Part shown: one piece after another, positions 15,278 to 22,831 of the stretch
Layout: each line of letters begins with the position of its first letter
Numbering within the stretch: position 1 is the first letter of the stretch
Source: CAXNKG01 sp964202965
GTDB taxonomy: Bacteria; Acidobacteriota; Vicinamibacteria; Vicinamibacterales; UBA2999
NCBI GenBank assembly: GCA_964202965.1
Contig: CAXNKG010000003.1
Coordinates: forward strand, 62,001-126,000
Length of the DNA stretch: 64,000 bases
Reading direction: 5' to 3'
Position numbers and translations under genes: made by a program
Notes under the pieces: model-generated
Database searches by the model: none
Told to the model about the DNA's origin: nothing
What the model saw: only the letters and a program-made list of their open reading frames with translations

Positions 15278-16047
15278 TGCGTTATCTCGTCATCAGCGAC
15301 ATTCACGCGAACCTGGAAGCGCTCGACGCGACGCTGGCCGCCGCTGACGGCGCCTATGACCAGGTCCTCATGCTGGGCGATCTGGTTGGCTACGGCGCGG
15401 ACCCGAATGCGGTGATCGACCGTGTCCGCGAGCTGCCCCTGGCAGCCGTCATCCGCGGCAACCATGACAAGGTGGCGGCCGGGATCGAGGGCACCGACGG
15501 CTTCAACGCCGTGGCCCGCGCGGCTGTGGCCTGGACGGCCACGGCGCTCACGCCGGCCAACCTCGCATGGCTGGCTTCGTTGCCGGCCGGCCCCGTCGTC
15601 ATCGACGACAACATTGAAATCTGCCACGGCACGCCTTACGACGAAGACGTCTACGTGTTTGACGACATGGACGCCTTTCAGGCGATCCGCGCCGCGGCGC
15701 GCCCCCTCTGCCTGTACGGCCACACGCACGTGCCGGCGGTCTTCCGGCTGATCGACGGATCCGCACCAGGGGACGACCATCGGGATCCGTCACTCGACTT
15801 GCTGGGGCCGACAGGCGGTCCCCGGTTCAAGGTCCAGATGGACGCTGACGCCAGGTTTCTGGTGAATTGCGGAGCGGTCGGTCAACCCCGCGACGGGGAC
15901 CCGCGCGCGTCCTACGGCCTTGTGGACACCGACGCGCGGCTCGTGACGATCGCGCGCGTGGAGTACAACATCCCTGTCGCGCAGAAGAAGATCATCAACG
16001 CGGGCCTGCCAGACGTCCTTGCGCGCCGGCTCGCTGTCGGCCGATAA
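15277..16047 (+). CDS. metallophosphoesterase (YfcE/MJ0936-like)
   Basis: Calcineurin-like phosphoesterase, 256 aa from GTG 15277. Metal ligands appear in order: LVISDIHANLEAL at the N-terminus (D-x-H), LMLGDLVGYGADP (GD), VIRGNHDKV (GNHD), ICHGTPYDED (H) and LYGHTHVPAV (GHTH). Most relatives are small cytoplasmic phosphodiesterases acting on cyclic nucleotides or phospho-substrates. An ATG at 15262 would add five residues but lies deep inside aroK. Although cotranscribed with aroA-aroK, it has no known shikimate role. Confidence 0.9.
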   Translation: MRYLVISDIHANLEALDATLAAADGAYDQVLMLGDLVGYGADPNAVIDRVRELPLAAVIRGNHDKVAAGIEGTDGFNAVARAAVAWTATALTPANLAWLASLPAGPVVIDDNIEICHGTPYDEDVYVFDDMDAFQAIRAAARPLCLYGHTHVPAVFRLIDGSAPGDDHRDPSLDLLGPTGGPRFKVQMDADARFLVNCGAVGQPRDGDPRASYGLVDTDARLVTIARVEYNIPVAQKKIINAGLPDVLARRLAVGR

Positions 16048-16069
16048 AACGGGGTCCCCGACCCCGTTT
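16047..16069. terminator. bidirectional hairpin between convergent genes
   Basis: A perfect 10-bp stem, AAACGGGGTC with GACCCCGTTT, encloses a 3-nt loop. It fits exactly between the TAA of the phosphoesterase (ending 16047) and the TAA of the 48-aa peptide (16068-16070). A-rich and T-rich flanks make it usable as an intrinsic terminator in both directions. The GGGGTC core also resembles the palindromic repeats at 51854-51909. Confidence 0.75.
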
Positions 16070-16214
16070 ATTTGGCGGAGGGTCTTGAGGCGCCCTGGCG
16101 GCGCGCCTGCGCGGCATAGGCATCCGCCGCGGCACGCGATCCGAGGATCCACCCAATCACGACCCCGAGAATCAGAATGCCCGGGATGTAAATGAAGTGG
16201 GCCGCGTTCGGCAT
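16068..16214 (-). CDS. 48-aa single-span membrane peptide of the ccm operon
   Basis: A short gene whose ATG overlaps the stop of the CcmD-like gene (TGATG). The peptide has one transmembrane helix (FIYIPGILILGVVIGWILG) followed by an Ala/Arg-rich cytoplasmic tail ending PSAK. The overlap, the Sec-independent N-in anchor and the hairpin terminator immediately after its stop make it the last gene of the cytochrome c maturation operon. I know no established family for it. It could be an assembly or stability partner of CcmC/CcmD. Confidence 0.7.
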   Translation of the reverse strand: MPNAAHFIYIPGILILGVVIGWILGSRAAADAYAAQARRQGASRPSAK

Positions 16215-16498
16215 CAGGGGCGTCCGCCGCGCTTCAGATCCGACTCGAGACGCTCCAGTTCGCGCTGCACCGTGGCCATACGGCGGGCCACCGAGACGAC
16301 GTAGGCGAAGAGCGCCAGCGCCACGAACGAGTACGCGGCAACCAGGAGCGGCGCGGCCGGGAGCTGATCCTGCGCAGGCAATTCGTCGATCGGGACGAAT
16401 TCCTCCTGCTGCTGCGGCGCCTGTGCATAGAGCGCGGCGGAGCCGACGGCTAGTGGAGATATCACGGCCAGCAGAGCGATCAGTCCGAGTGTTCGCAT
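16214..16498 (-). CDS. CcmD-like small membrane protein
   Basis: A 94-aa protein with a cleavable signal-like N-terminus (LGLIALLAVISPLAVGSAAL), an acidic linker rich in Gln/Glu/Pro, a transmembrane helix (LLVAAYSFVALALFAYVVSVARR) and a basic helical tail (QRELERLESDLKRGG). Helix plus charged coiled tail is the CcmD architecture; CcmD binds the CcmABC heme exporter and holo-CcmE. It is longer than proteobacterial CcmD because of the extra N-terminal segment. ATG 16498 lies one base after the ccmC stop. Position right after ccmC is the canonical one. Confidence 0.75.
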   Translation of the reverse strand: MRTLGLIALLAVISPLAVGSAALYAQAPQQQEEFVPIDELPAQDQLPAAPLLVAAYSFVALALFAYVVSVARRMATVQRELERLESDLKRGGRP

Positions 16499-16499
16499 T

Positions 16500-17156
16500 C
16501 TAGTTATCCGCGGAAAGATACAGGGCATCGAGCCGTGTCCGCTGCTCCTCGAGGCGCACGCGCATCCGCAGCAGCAGCACGAACATCAGCAGGAACGTCA
16601 CCGCACTGAACCAGAGCGGCAGTCCGAAGGAGGTCGGCAGCGTCGGCACGACGCTGGTCGTCGGGTGAATCGTCCGCCAGTAGTTCACCGAAATGTAGAT
16701 GAACGGCACGTTCGCCATCCCGAACATCGCGAGGCCGGCCCCGAGCTTATCCGACCCTGGCCCGCCGTACTTTCGCAGCAGCATGTAGGCAACCGCGACC
16801 ATCCATCCCATCAGGCTGGACGTCAGCCGGACGTCCCATTGCCACCAGACGCCCCACGCCTTGCGGGCCCACAGAGGACCGGTGATCAGCGTGATGGCTC
16901 CGAACAGCACGACCAGCTCCGCCGCAGCCCACGCCGTTCGGTCATGGCGCGGGTTGCCCCCGAAGAGATACCGGACGCTCGCAATGCCGCAGACGATGGC
17001 CGACAGGAGGAAGACCCAGGCGGACGGAAGATGCACGTAGAAGATCTTCTGCACGAGCCCCATCGTGGACTCGTACGGCGCCTGGGCGATGAGCACCGGC
17101 GCAACCGCGAACATCAGGCCGCAGACGACCGCGGCAGGAGTGAACCATGTAGGCAT
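16500..17156 (-). CDS. ccmC: cytochrome c maturation heme-handling protein CcmC
   Basis: Integral membrane member of the heme-handling protein family that attaches heme to CcmE. The 218-aa protein has six transmembrane helices. The tryptophan-rich WWD motif GVWWQWDVRLTSSLMGW lies about residues 100-116, flanked by conserved histidines in FYVHLPSAW and WRTIHPTTSV. I place the start at ATG 17156 (MPTWFTPA). An upstream in-frame start would add 20 residues encoded by a heptanucleotide repeat and is unlikely. Lies between ccmB and the CcmD-like gene. Confidence 0.93.
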   Translation of the reverse strand: MPTWFTPAAVVCGLMFAVAPVLIAQAPYESTMGLVQKIFYVHLPSAWVFLLSAIVCGIASVRYLFGGNPRHDRTAWAAAELVVLFGAITLITGPLWARKAWGVWWQWDVRLTSSLMGWMVAVAYMLLRKYGGPGSDKLGAGLAMFGMANVPFIYISVNYWRTIHPTTSVVPTLPTSFGLPLWFSAVTFLLMFVLLLRMRVRLEEQRTRLDALYLSADN

Positions 17157-17157
17157 A

Positions 17158-17227
17158 GGCTTTGGGCTTTGGGCTCTGGGCTTTAGGCTTTGGGCCGGCC
17201 AAGGGCCGAGAGCCAAAAGCCTAGCGC
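17158..17227. repeat. heptanucleotide repeat with inverted arms, ccmB-ccmC junction
   Basis: Five units of GGCTTTG-type sequence (17158-17192) are followed by GGCCGGCC and then units ending GCC in the opposite sense (AAAAGCC, TAGCGCC, TAGAGCC). The two arms are roughly complementary, so the junction could fold into an imperfect hairpin. It fills the gap between ccmB and the chosen ccmC start. Confidence 0.85.
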
Positions 17228-17238
17228 CTAGAGCCCTT

Positions 17239-17916
17239 TCAGTCTGTCATCAACGGCTCGAACGTCCAGAGCGCCAGTGTCACGAACACCACGTCGAAGC
17301 ATGCCAGTAGCGCCAGCCAGAAGCCGATGATGCTGGCGTCCACCTCTGGCTGCAGCAGCGCGGCGGTCGCGCGAACCCCGGCAATGATGACCGGAACGGT
17401 GATCGGATACAACAGCACCGGCAGCAGCACGTCGCGGCTGCGGGCGCGCACGAGCATGGCGGCGAACAGCGTGCCGACGGCCGCGAAGCCAATCGTCCCG
17501 AACACCAGGACGATCGCCAGCCAGCCCGGCCTCTCAAGCAGCGGCGCCTGGAACAGCAGCGCAACGAGCGGCACCAGGATCATCTCTGCGCCGATGAGCA
17601 GGACCACGACGCCGAGCAGTTTGCCGACATAAATCGCAGGCCGGGACGCCGGCGCCAGCAGAAGCGCGCGCAGCGTCTCGGACTGGCGCTCGCGCTCGAA
17701 CGTCCGGCCCAGCGCCAGCGTCCCCGCAAACGCGATCGCGATCCAGAGGATGCCCGCGGCGCCACCCTCCGGCGCGCGTCCCTCCTGGACCAGCGCGAAC
17801 GCGAAGATCAGGACGCAGGAGACGGCGAAGAAGAGCATGGTGTACGCGATCTCCAGGCTCCGGACCTCCACCGTGAAGTCCTTGCGCAGCACCAGCCACA
17901 CGATGCGCCCGAACAC
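17239..17916 (-). CDS. ccmB: heme exporter permease CcmB
   Basis: Membrane subunit of the CcmAB ABC module that releases heme-loaded CcmE from CcmC. The 225-aa protein has six hydrophobic helices. Family marks include the N-terminal LRKDFTVEVRSLEIAY segment, GILWIAIAFAGTLALGRTFERERQSETLRALLLAP in the first cytoplasmic region (which contacts CcmA), and ARSRDVLLPVLLYPITVPVIIAG. Its start overlaps the ccmA stop by one nucleotide. A repeat-rich gap separates it from ccmC. Confidence 0.93.
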   Translation of the reverse strand: MFGRIVWLVLRKDFTVEVRSLEIAYTMLFFAVSCVLIFAFALVQEGRAPEGGAAGILWIAIAFAGTLALGRTFERERQSETLRALLLAPASRPAIYVGKLLGVVVLLIGAEMILVPLVALLFQAPLLERPGWLAIVLVFGTIGFAAVGTLFAAMLVRARSRDVLLPVLLYPITVPVIIAGVRATAALLQPEVDASIIGFWLALLACFDVVFVTLALWTFEPLMTD

Positions 17917-18617
17917 TACGTCGCCATCACTTTCCGGTACAGCGTCCTGAGCTCTTCAGGCCGGTCCGCCGAGCCCACCATCCGCCCATCCCGCAAAAAG
18001 ATCGCGTGGTCGAGCAGGTCGCCCGCCAGATCGAGGTCGTGCGTGGCGAGCACGATGATCGCGCCGGAATCGCGGAGCGCACGGAGTCGCGCCAGCAGCG
18101 CCGACCCGGACGCATCGTCGAGACCCGTGAACGGCTCGTCGAGCAGCAGCAGCGTCGGCCGGTGAATCAGCGCGCGCTCCAGCGCCAGCCGCTGGCGCAT
18201 CCCGCGCGAGAACGTCGACACCGGATCATCAGCGCGCTCCCCCAGGCCGGCGTGCGCCAGCGCCTCGGTGGCGGCGGCACGCGCATCCGGCACGCTGTAG
18301 AGCCCCGCGAAGAACTCCAGGTTCTCCCGCGCCGTGAGCTCGGGATAGAGGAAGAGGTCGTGGCCGAGCACGCCGATCGACCCACGAAGGGCCGCGCCAT
18401 CCTGCCGGGGGTCGATCGTGCCGTAGCTGATCAGCCCGCTCGTCGGACGAAGCAGGGTCGCCAGCATCGCAAGCATCGTCGACTTCCCTGCTCCGTTGGG
18501 ACCAAGCAGGCCCAGGATGGTGCGACGGGGGACGGTGAATGTGACATGAGAAACGGCCCTGCGGCGGCCGAAGTGGCGGGAGACGTCGTCAACCTGGAGC
18601 TCGTCGAAGGCGCTCAC
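17916..18617 (-). CDS. ccmA: heme exporter ATP-binding protein CcmA
   Basis: ATPase subunit of the CcmAB(CD) complex, 233 aa from GTG 18617. Walker A is GLLGPNGAGKST, the ABC signature FSRGMRQRLALERAL, Walker B LLLLDEPFTGLDD, and the switch histidine is in LATHD. The GTG overlaps the stop of the 409-aa gene (GTGA), so translation is coupled. Upstream in-frame codons belong to the neighbouring gene in another frame. ATP hydrolysis by CcmA drives release of holo-CcmE from CcmC/D in System I. Confidence 0.94.
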   Translation of the reverse strand: MSAFDELQVDDVSRHFGRRRAVSHVTFTVPRRTILGLLGPNGAGKSTMLAMLATLLRPTSGLISYGTIDPRQDGAALRGSIGVLGHDLFLYPELTARENLEFFAGLYSVPDARAAATEALAHAGLGERADDPVSTFSRGMRQRLALERALIHRPTLLLLDEPFTGLDDASGSALLARLRALRDSGAIIVLATHDLDLAGDLLDHAIFLRDGRMVGSADRPEELRTLYRKVMAT

Positions 18618-19843
18618 GCGGCGACGTCCCTGCCGCCTCCCCTCGGGCCTGGATCGACATGATCCAGCTCGCCATAAATCTGTTCGAGTTCGGCAACGAT
18701 GCGCTGGTGCCGCGCGTCGTCGGATCCGGAAGGCGCCCGTCGCCTCCGTTTGTATTCGAGCCCCGCAAGCTCCGCGAGGAGCTTCTCTCGTCGCGCGGCC
18801 AGGCGGCCTGCGGACCCATCCACGCGCGTGCGCCCGCTGAACCCGAGCCACAGGCCTCCCGCAATGACGAGGCCTGCGATCCCGAGCGCGGTGAACACGG
18901 GCGTGCGGCTATGCACCGGCAGGTCGGACAGCTCCATCGTCAGCGTCGAGCCAGCGGGCATCGCGTTGCCGCTGGCCAGGAGAAACGGCGTGCCCGTTTC
19001 TGGCGCCGTCACATCACCCACCGTCGAAAATTGCGGCGACGATATCGAGACGGCTCCGACCTTCTCGATGGCGACGCTCAACTGCTCCAGCGCGACAGGC
19101 CAGGCCTGTTCAACGGTGATGTCCGCACTGGTGTACGGAAGCTGAAAGCCGACCTGGACGGACGTGAGCCCTGCGGCGAACGGTCCGACGACGGTCACGA
19201 CGTCCCCGCTGATCGTCGCGCTGGGCGAAGATCCTTCGAGCGTCGACGCGCCCGCCGCGCCCGTCGGGAGCTGCAGGATCAATGGACCACCGATGTCAAC
19301 GCGCGCACGCGCGTTATTGACGATGTCGAAAATGTAGAAGACGCGCAGCGTGTCGTCCCGGAACTCCATGAGGATGCGCGAATTCGGCCCAAGGACGACC
19401 GAGCCTTTGACGGGCGGCGCCGCGGCAGCCGCCGCGTCCTCCTGCGATTTTCGCGCGGCGGCGTCTTTCATCCCCGCCACGAGAATCACGCGGAGACCAC
19501 CGGTCGCAGGCACCGTGAAGGAGTCGGAGGTCAGCGCCTCGCCGCCGATCGTGGCGTCGGCGCGCACTTCCGCGCCGGCTGTCAGGCCGGGAAACTCGGC
19601 ACGGCCCTCCGCATCGGTCGTGGCTGTGCGCGGCTGTCCGTTGACCGTGAGGCGGACGCTCTGGCCGGTGATGTTGTTGCCGATGGCTTCACGGACGACG
19701 CGGACGGTCACCGTGCCTGGAGCGAGATCGCCCGCCGGGATCGCCCGGCCGTGAATCAACGACGGATCCGGCATGGCAATCTGGGCGAACAGCACCCCAA
19801 ATCCCAGAAGCCACATCCCACAACCCAAAACGACCCGCGTCAC
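18614..19843 (-). CDS. unknown ccm-operon protein with periplasmic beta domain, TM helix and coiled coil
   Basis: A 409-aa protein I cannot assign to a named family. It begins with a signal peptide (VVLGCGMWLLGFGVLFAQ). A carboxypeptidase-regulatory-like beta domain follows (about residues 40-115, including TTDAEGRAEFPGL), then a second periplasmic domain of about 200 residues, one transmembrane helix (VFTALGIAGLVIAGGLWLGF, about 325-344) and a cytoplasmic helical tail rich in Lys/Arg/Glu (ARREKLLAELAGLEYKRRRR) with coiled-coil character. It overlaps its operon neighbours by 4 nt on both sides, between the zinc-ribbon gene and ccmA, so a heme or apocytochrome handling role is likely but unproven. 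Confidence 0.75.
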   Translation of the reverse strand: MTRVVLGCGMWLLGFGVLFAQIAMPDPSLIHGRAIPAGDLAPGTVTVRVVREAIGNNITGQSVRLTVNGQPRTATTDAEGRAEFPGLTAGAEVRADATIGGEALTSDSFTVPATGGLRVILVAGMKDAAARKSQEDAAAAAAPPVKGSVVLGPNSRILMEFRDDTLRVFYIFDIVNNARARVDIGGPLILQLPTGAAGASTLEGSSPSATISGDVVTVVGPFAAGLTSVQVGFQLPYTSADITVEQAWPVALEQLSVAIEKVGAVSISSPQFSTVGDVTAPETGTPFLLASGNAMPAGSTLTMELSDLPVHSRTPVFTALGIAGLVIAGGLWLGFSGRTRVDGSAGRLAARREKLLAELAGLEYKRRRRAPSGSDDARHQRIVAELEQIYGELDHVDPGPRGGGRDVAA

Positions 19844-20379
19844 GCTTTCACCAGTCCGCCGCCACAGTTCTTACAGAACCGCGCGTCGACTTCGTTCGCG
19901 GTCCCGCAGCTCGCGCAGGTCGGAATCGCGGGCGCGGTGACCCGCCTGGCGAGTTCATCCTCGATCTGCTGCCGATAGCTCGCGCCGGCGTCGAGTTGCC
20001 GCAGGAGGCCGGCAGCGCGGAGGCGGAGCCGCGCGCCCATCTCCGCACAATCCTTCTCCGAGACCTTGCCCATGGCGCGGTCGAATTCCAGATCCTTGAT
20101 GGCCCGCAGCACGAGCGTCTTCTCGCGCTCGAGCGCCGCACGGGTACGGCCGCCGAGCATCTGCGGTGCCATGGGATCCTCCGCGCTGCCGAACGGCGCG
20201 AACGTGCGCCAGGCCGCGTAACCCACGAGCGCCGCGCCAAAAATAATCAGGCTGAGGAGGATGACGCCGGCAGGCGTCTCGCCGCGGGACATGAACACGA
20301 CGACCGTCGCACCGATCAGGCCGGCGAGGGTGAAGAGCTGCCAGGGTTGAAACGCGTCAGTCGAGGTTTCGGAGCTCAT
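19840..20379 (-). CDS. zinc-ribbon membrane protein with CcmI-like segment
   Basis: A 179-aa protein with two N-terminal transmembrane helices (about residues 14-30 and 37-57), a helical cytoplasmic segment and a C-terminal zinc ribbon (C155, C158, C169, C172: CASCGTA and CKNCGG). The middle segment, ALEREKTLVLRAIKDLEFDRAMGKVSE (contiguous from about residue 82), has the spacing of the N-terminal helix of CcmI/CycH proteins, where residues of the type L-x-E-L-x-x-D and G-K-(I/V)-S recur. CcmI hands apocytochrome to CcmF/H, so this may be a diverged CcmI with the TPR part replaced by a zinc ribbon; that is inference. Its start lies inside the ccmF/H 3' end (23-nt overlap). Confidence 0.75.
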   Translation of the reverse strand: MSSETSTDAFQPWQLFTLAGLIGATVVVFMSRGETPAGVILLSLIIFGAALVGYAAWRTFAPFGSAEDPMAPQMLGGRTRAALEREKTLVLRAIKDLEFDRAMGKVSEKDCAEMGARLRLRAAGLLRQLDAGASYRQQIEDELARRVTAPAIPTCASCGTANEVDARFCKNCGGGLVKA

Positions 20380-22819
20380 CGTCGAGACGGGCGCTCGTGG
20401 TCGCGTCCATTCCGGCGTCGCCGGCGGCCGCCGGAACCGCGCGCGTCGACCAGCGGCGCGCAGTGACGAAGATGCCGGCGAGGGCGGCAAGCGCGACGAG
20501 ATACGGCACAATCCAGGCGAGGCGATTGAACCCGCGATCAATCGGCGCGGCCAGGATGGCCTGGCTCCCGAACTCCGCGGCGAACGCGTCCCGAACCTCG
20601 TCATAGCCCTTGCCTTCCGCGAGGAAGGCTTCGAGCCGCGCCGCCTGCTGATCGTAGTGCCCGCAATTCGGGCGCATCGGGCAGCTGCCCATCGGCGACT
20701 GGCAGCCGCAGGTGCACATGATGTCACCCTCGAGCTGCCGATGCAGCTCGCTGCGCTGGTTCGGGGCAACGGTTTCGGTGGTTTGCGCGATCACCGACGC
20801 CGGCCACAGGAGCAGCGAGAACAGCAGCAGCGATGACGTGACGGCATTCGACGGCACCTTCGCCAGCGCGAATCCGAGCGCCGCTTCCGGCAGGAGCGCG
20901 ATGCCGGTGCCGAGCGCAAGAATGCCGAACCCGGCCCACACCCAGTTCACCAGGGGGTTGACGACAATCTCCATGCTGGCGCTCTGCTCCTGCAGGTCGA
21001 ACGCGGGCAGGACGAGGTAGAGGTCTTCAGAGAACGTGCGGCGGATCGCCACCTCGGTGGTGGGCTGATCCTCATGCTTCCGGAAATACCACTTCGCCGG
21101 ATACATCTTCCCGATCTCTTCCCCGTCGCGGAACACGGTGGTGTGCGCCGTGATCATCTGCTTCTGGCCGTCGTCGGTGACGCGGACGGTGTCGAGGCGG
21201 ACGGTGAAGTCGCCGACCTGGGCCTGCTGCCCGGGTTTGAGCAGTAACTGCTCGTCCTGCTTGAATCCCTCACCCGCGAAGCCCAGGAACATCAGAACGA
21301 TGCCGATATGGACGATGTAGCCGCCGTACCGGCGCTTGTTGCGTGCCACGAGGCCGATGAGCGCCGTGAAGACGTCCGTGCCAGTGGCGTCCTGGCGAAC
21401 CCGGGCGCCGCGCCAGAACTCCTGGCCGATCGTTCCCACGACGAAGCCGCAGAGTGCAAAGCAGATCCCAGAGGTCCAGACGCGCACGCCGAGCGCGACG
21501 AGCGCCCCGCCGACGACGAGCGCGGTCGCCACGGGAATGAGGAACTGCTGCCGCAGATTCGTCACCGTCGTCTTCCGCCACGCGAGCAGCGGGCCCACGC
21601 CCGTGAGCACGAGCAGGATGAGGCCGACCGGGAGCATCCACTTGTTGAAGAACGGCGGACCCACGGTCAGCCGTTCGCCCGTGACTGCCTCACTGATCGT
21701 CGGAAAGAGCGTCCCGAACGCGATGAAAAACGCCGAGAAGAGCAGGATCCAGTTATTGGCGAGAAAGGCGGCTTCGCGCGACATCCACGAATCGAGCTCG
21801 TTCCGCGCCCGCAGCAGCGGCAGCCGGTAGATGACGAACCCGAAACTGACGGTCAGGATGGTCACCATGAAGATGATGAACATCCGGGCAAGCTCGGGGT
21901 CTTCGCCAAACGCATGGACCGACTGCACGATTCCCGACCGCGTCAGGAACGTGCCGAAGATCGTCAGGAAGAACGTGAGGATGACGAGCGTGACGTTCCA
22001 GACGCGCAGCATGCCGCGCTGCTCCTGCACGCGCACCGAATGCAGGAACGCGGTCGCAGTGAACCACGGCAGCAATCCCGCGTTCTCGACCGGGTCCCAG
22101 CCCCAGTAGCCGCCCCATCCGAGCTCTTCGTACGCCCAGATCATCCCGAGCCCGAGTCCGACCGACAGGAACAGCCACGAGATCATCGTCCAGCGGCGGA
22201 CGGCGCGCAGCCACGAGTCGTCCAGATACCCGGTGATGAGCGCCGCCATGCCGAACGCGAACGGAATCGTCAGGCCGACGAACCCCGTGTACATGGTGGG
22301 CGGGTGAATCACCATGTAGAAGTTCTGCAGCAGCGGGCTGAGGCCGGCGCCGTCGGTGGGGCTCTCGGTCAGGTACGTCGAGAACGGGTTGTTGTGGACG
22401 ATCATCAGGAACAGGAAGAACATCTGAACCGTCGAGATGACCGCCACCACATACGGGATCAATTCCCTGTGGCGTTCCCTGTTCACGAAGACCGCGGCGC
22501 TGCCGAAGCAGGACAGCAGGAACACCCAGAACATGATCGAGCCGTCGAGCCCGCCCCAGTACGACGTGATCTTGAAGAAGAGCGGCTGGACCGAATCCGA
22601 ATAGCGCTGGACGTACTTGATCGAATAGTCGCCGACGACGAAGGCGTAGACGATGATGGCTGACGCGGCCGTCATGATGGCCGCAACGAAATAGAACGCC
22701 CCGATACCGCTTTCAATCAGTCGTGTGGAGCGCCGGCGTGCGCCCGCGACCGATGCCGCGAAGGCATACGCGCACACCACGAACGCGCTGAGAAGAAGGT
22801 AGTAGCCGAGGGATGCCAT
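20357..22819 (-). CDS. ccmF: CcmF-CcmH fusion, heme lyase
   Basis: Cytochrome c heme lyase core, 820 aa. Residues 1-~660 are CcmF: about 14 transmembrane helices, the WWD-like motif WGGYWGWDPVENAGLLPW near residue 233, and conserved histidines such as VIHPPTMYTGF. After another signal-like helix (LLLFSLLLWPASVIAQ) a complete CcmH-type domain follows from about residue 687. It has the cysteine motif CTCGC (702-706) in place of the usual L-R-C-P-x-C, then helices around EAFLAEGKGYDEVRDAFAAEFG and a C-terminal TM. CcmF ligates heme to apocytochrome and CcmH reduces its cysteines, so fusion fixes their stoichiometry. ATG 22819 lies 12 nt after the ccmE stop. Confidence 0.93.
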   Translation of the reverse strand: MASLGYYLLLSAFVVCAYAFAASVAGARRRSTRLIESGIGAFYFVAAIMTAASAIIVYAFVVGDYSIKYVQRYSDSVQPLFFKITSYWGGLDGSIMFWVFLLSCFGSAAVFVNRERHRELIPYVVAVISTVQMFFLFLMIVHNNPFSTYLTESPTDGAGLSPLLQNFYMVIHPPTMYTGFVGLTIPFAFGMAALITGYLDDSWLRAVRRWTMISWLFLSVGLGLGMIWAYEELGWGGYWGWDPVENAGLLPWFTATAFLHSVRVQEQRGMLRVWNVTLVILTFFLTIFGTFLTRSGIVQSVHAFGEDPELARMFIIFMVTILTVSFGFVIYRLPLLRARNELDSWMSREAAFLANNWILLFSAFFIAFGTLFPTISEAVTGERLTVGPPFFNKWMLPVGLILLVLTGVGPLLAWRKTTVTNLRQQFLIPVATALVVGGALVALGVRVWTSGICFALCGFVVGTIGQEFWRGARVRQDATGTDVFTALIGLVARNKRRYGGYIVHIGIVLMFLGFAGEGFKQDEQLLLKPGQQAQVGDFTVRLDTVRVTDDGQKQMITAHTTVFRDGEEIGKMYPAKWYFRKHEDQPTTEVAIRRTFSEDLYLVLPAFDLQEQSASMEIVVNPLVNWVWAGFGILALGTGIALLPEAALGFALAKVPSNAVTSSLLLFSLLLWPASVIAQTTETVAPNQRSELHRQLEGDIMCTCGCQSPMGSCPMRPNCGHYDQQAARLEAFLAEGKGYDEVRDAFAAEFGSQAILAAPIDRGFNRLAWIVPYLVALAALAGIFVTARRWSTRAVPAAAGDAGMDATTSARLDDELRNLD

Positions 22820-22831
22820 GTCAGCCCTCGG

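Noticed and set aside
21308..22663. 451-codon plus-strand frame opposite ccmF
   Set aside because: Antisense shadow; no domain, extreme Arg/Glu/His content.
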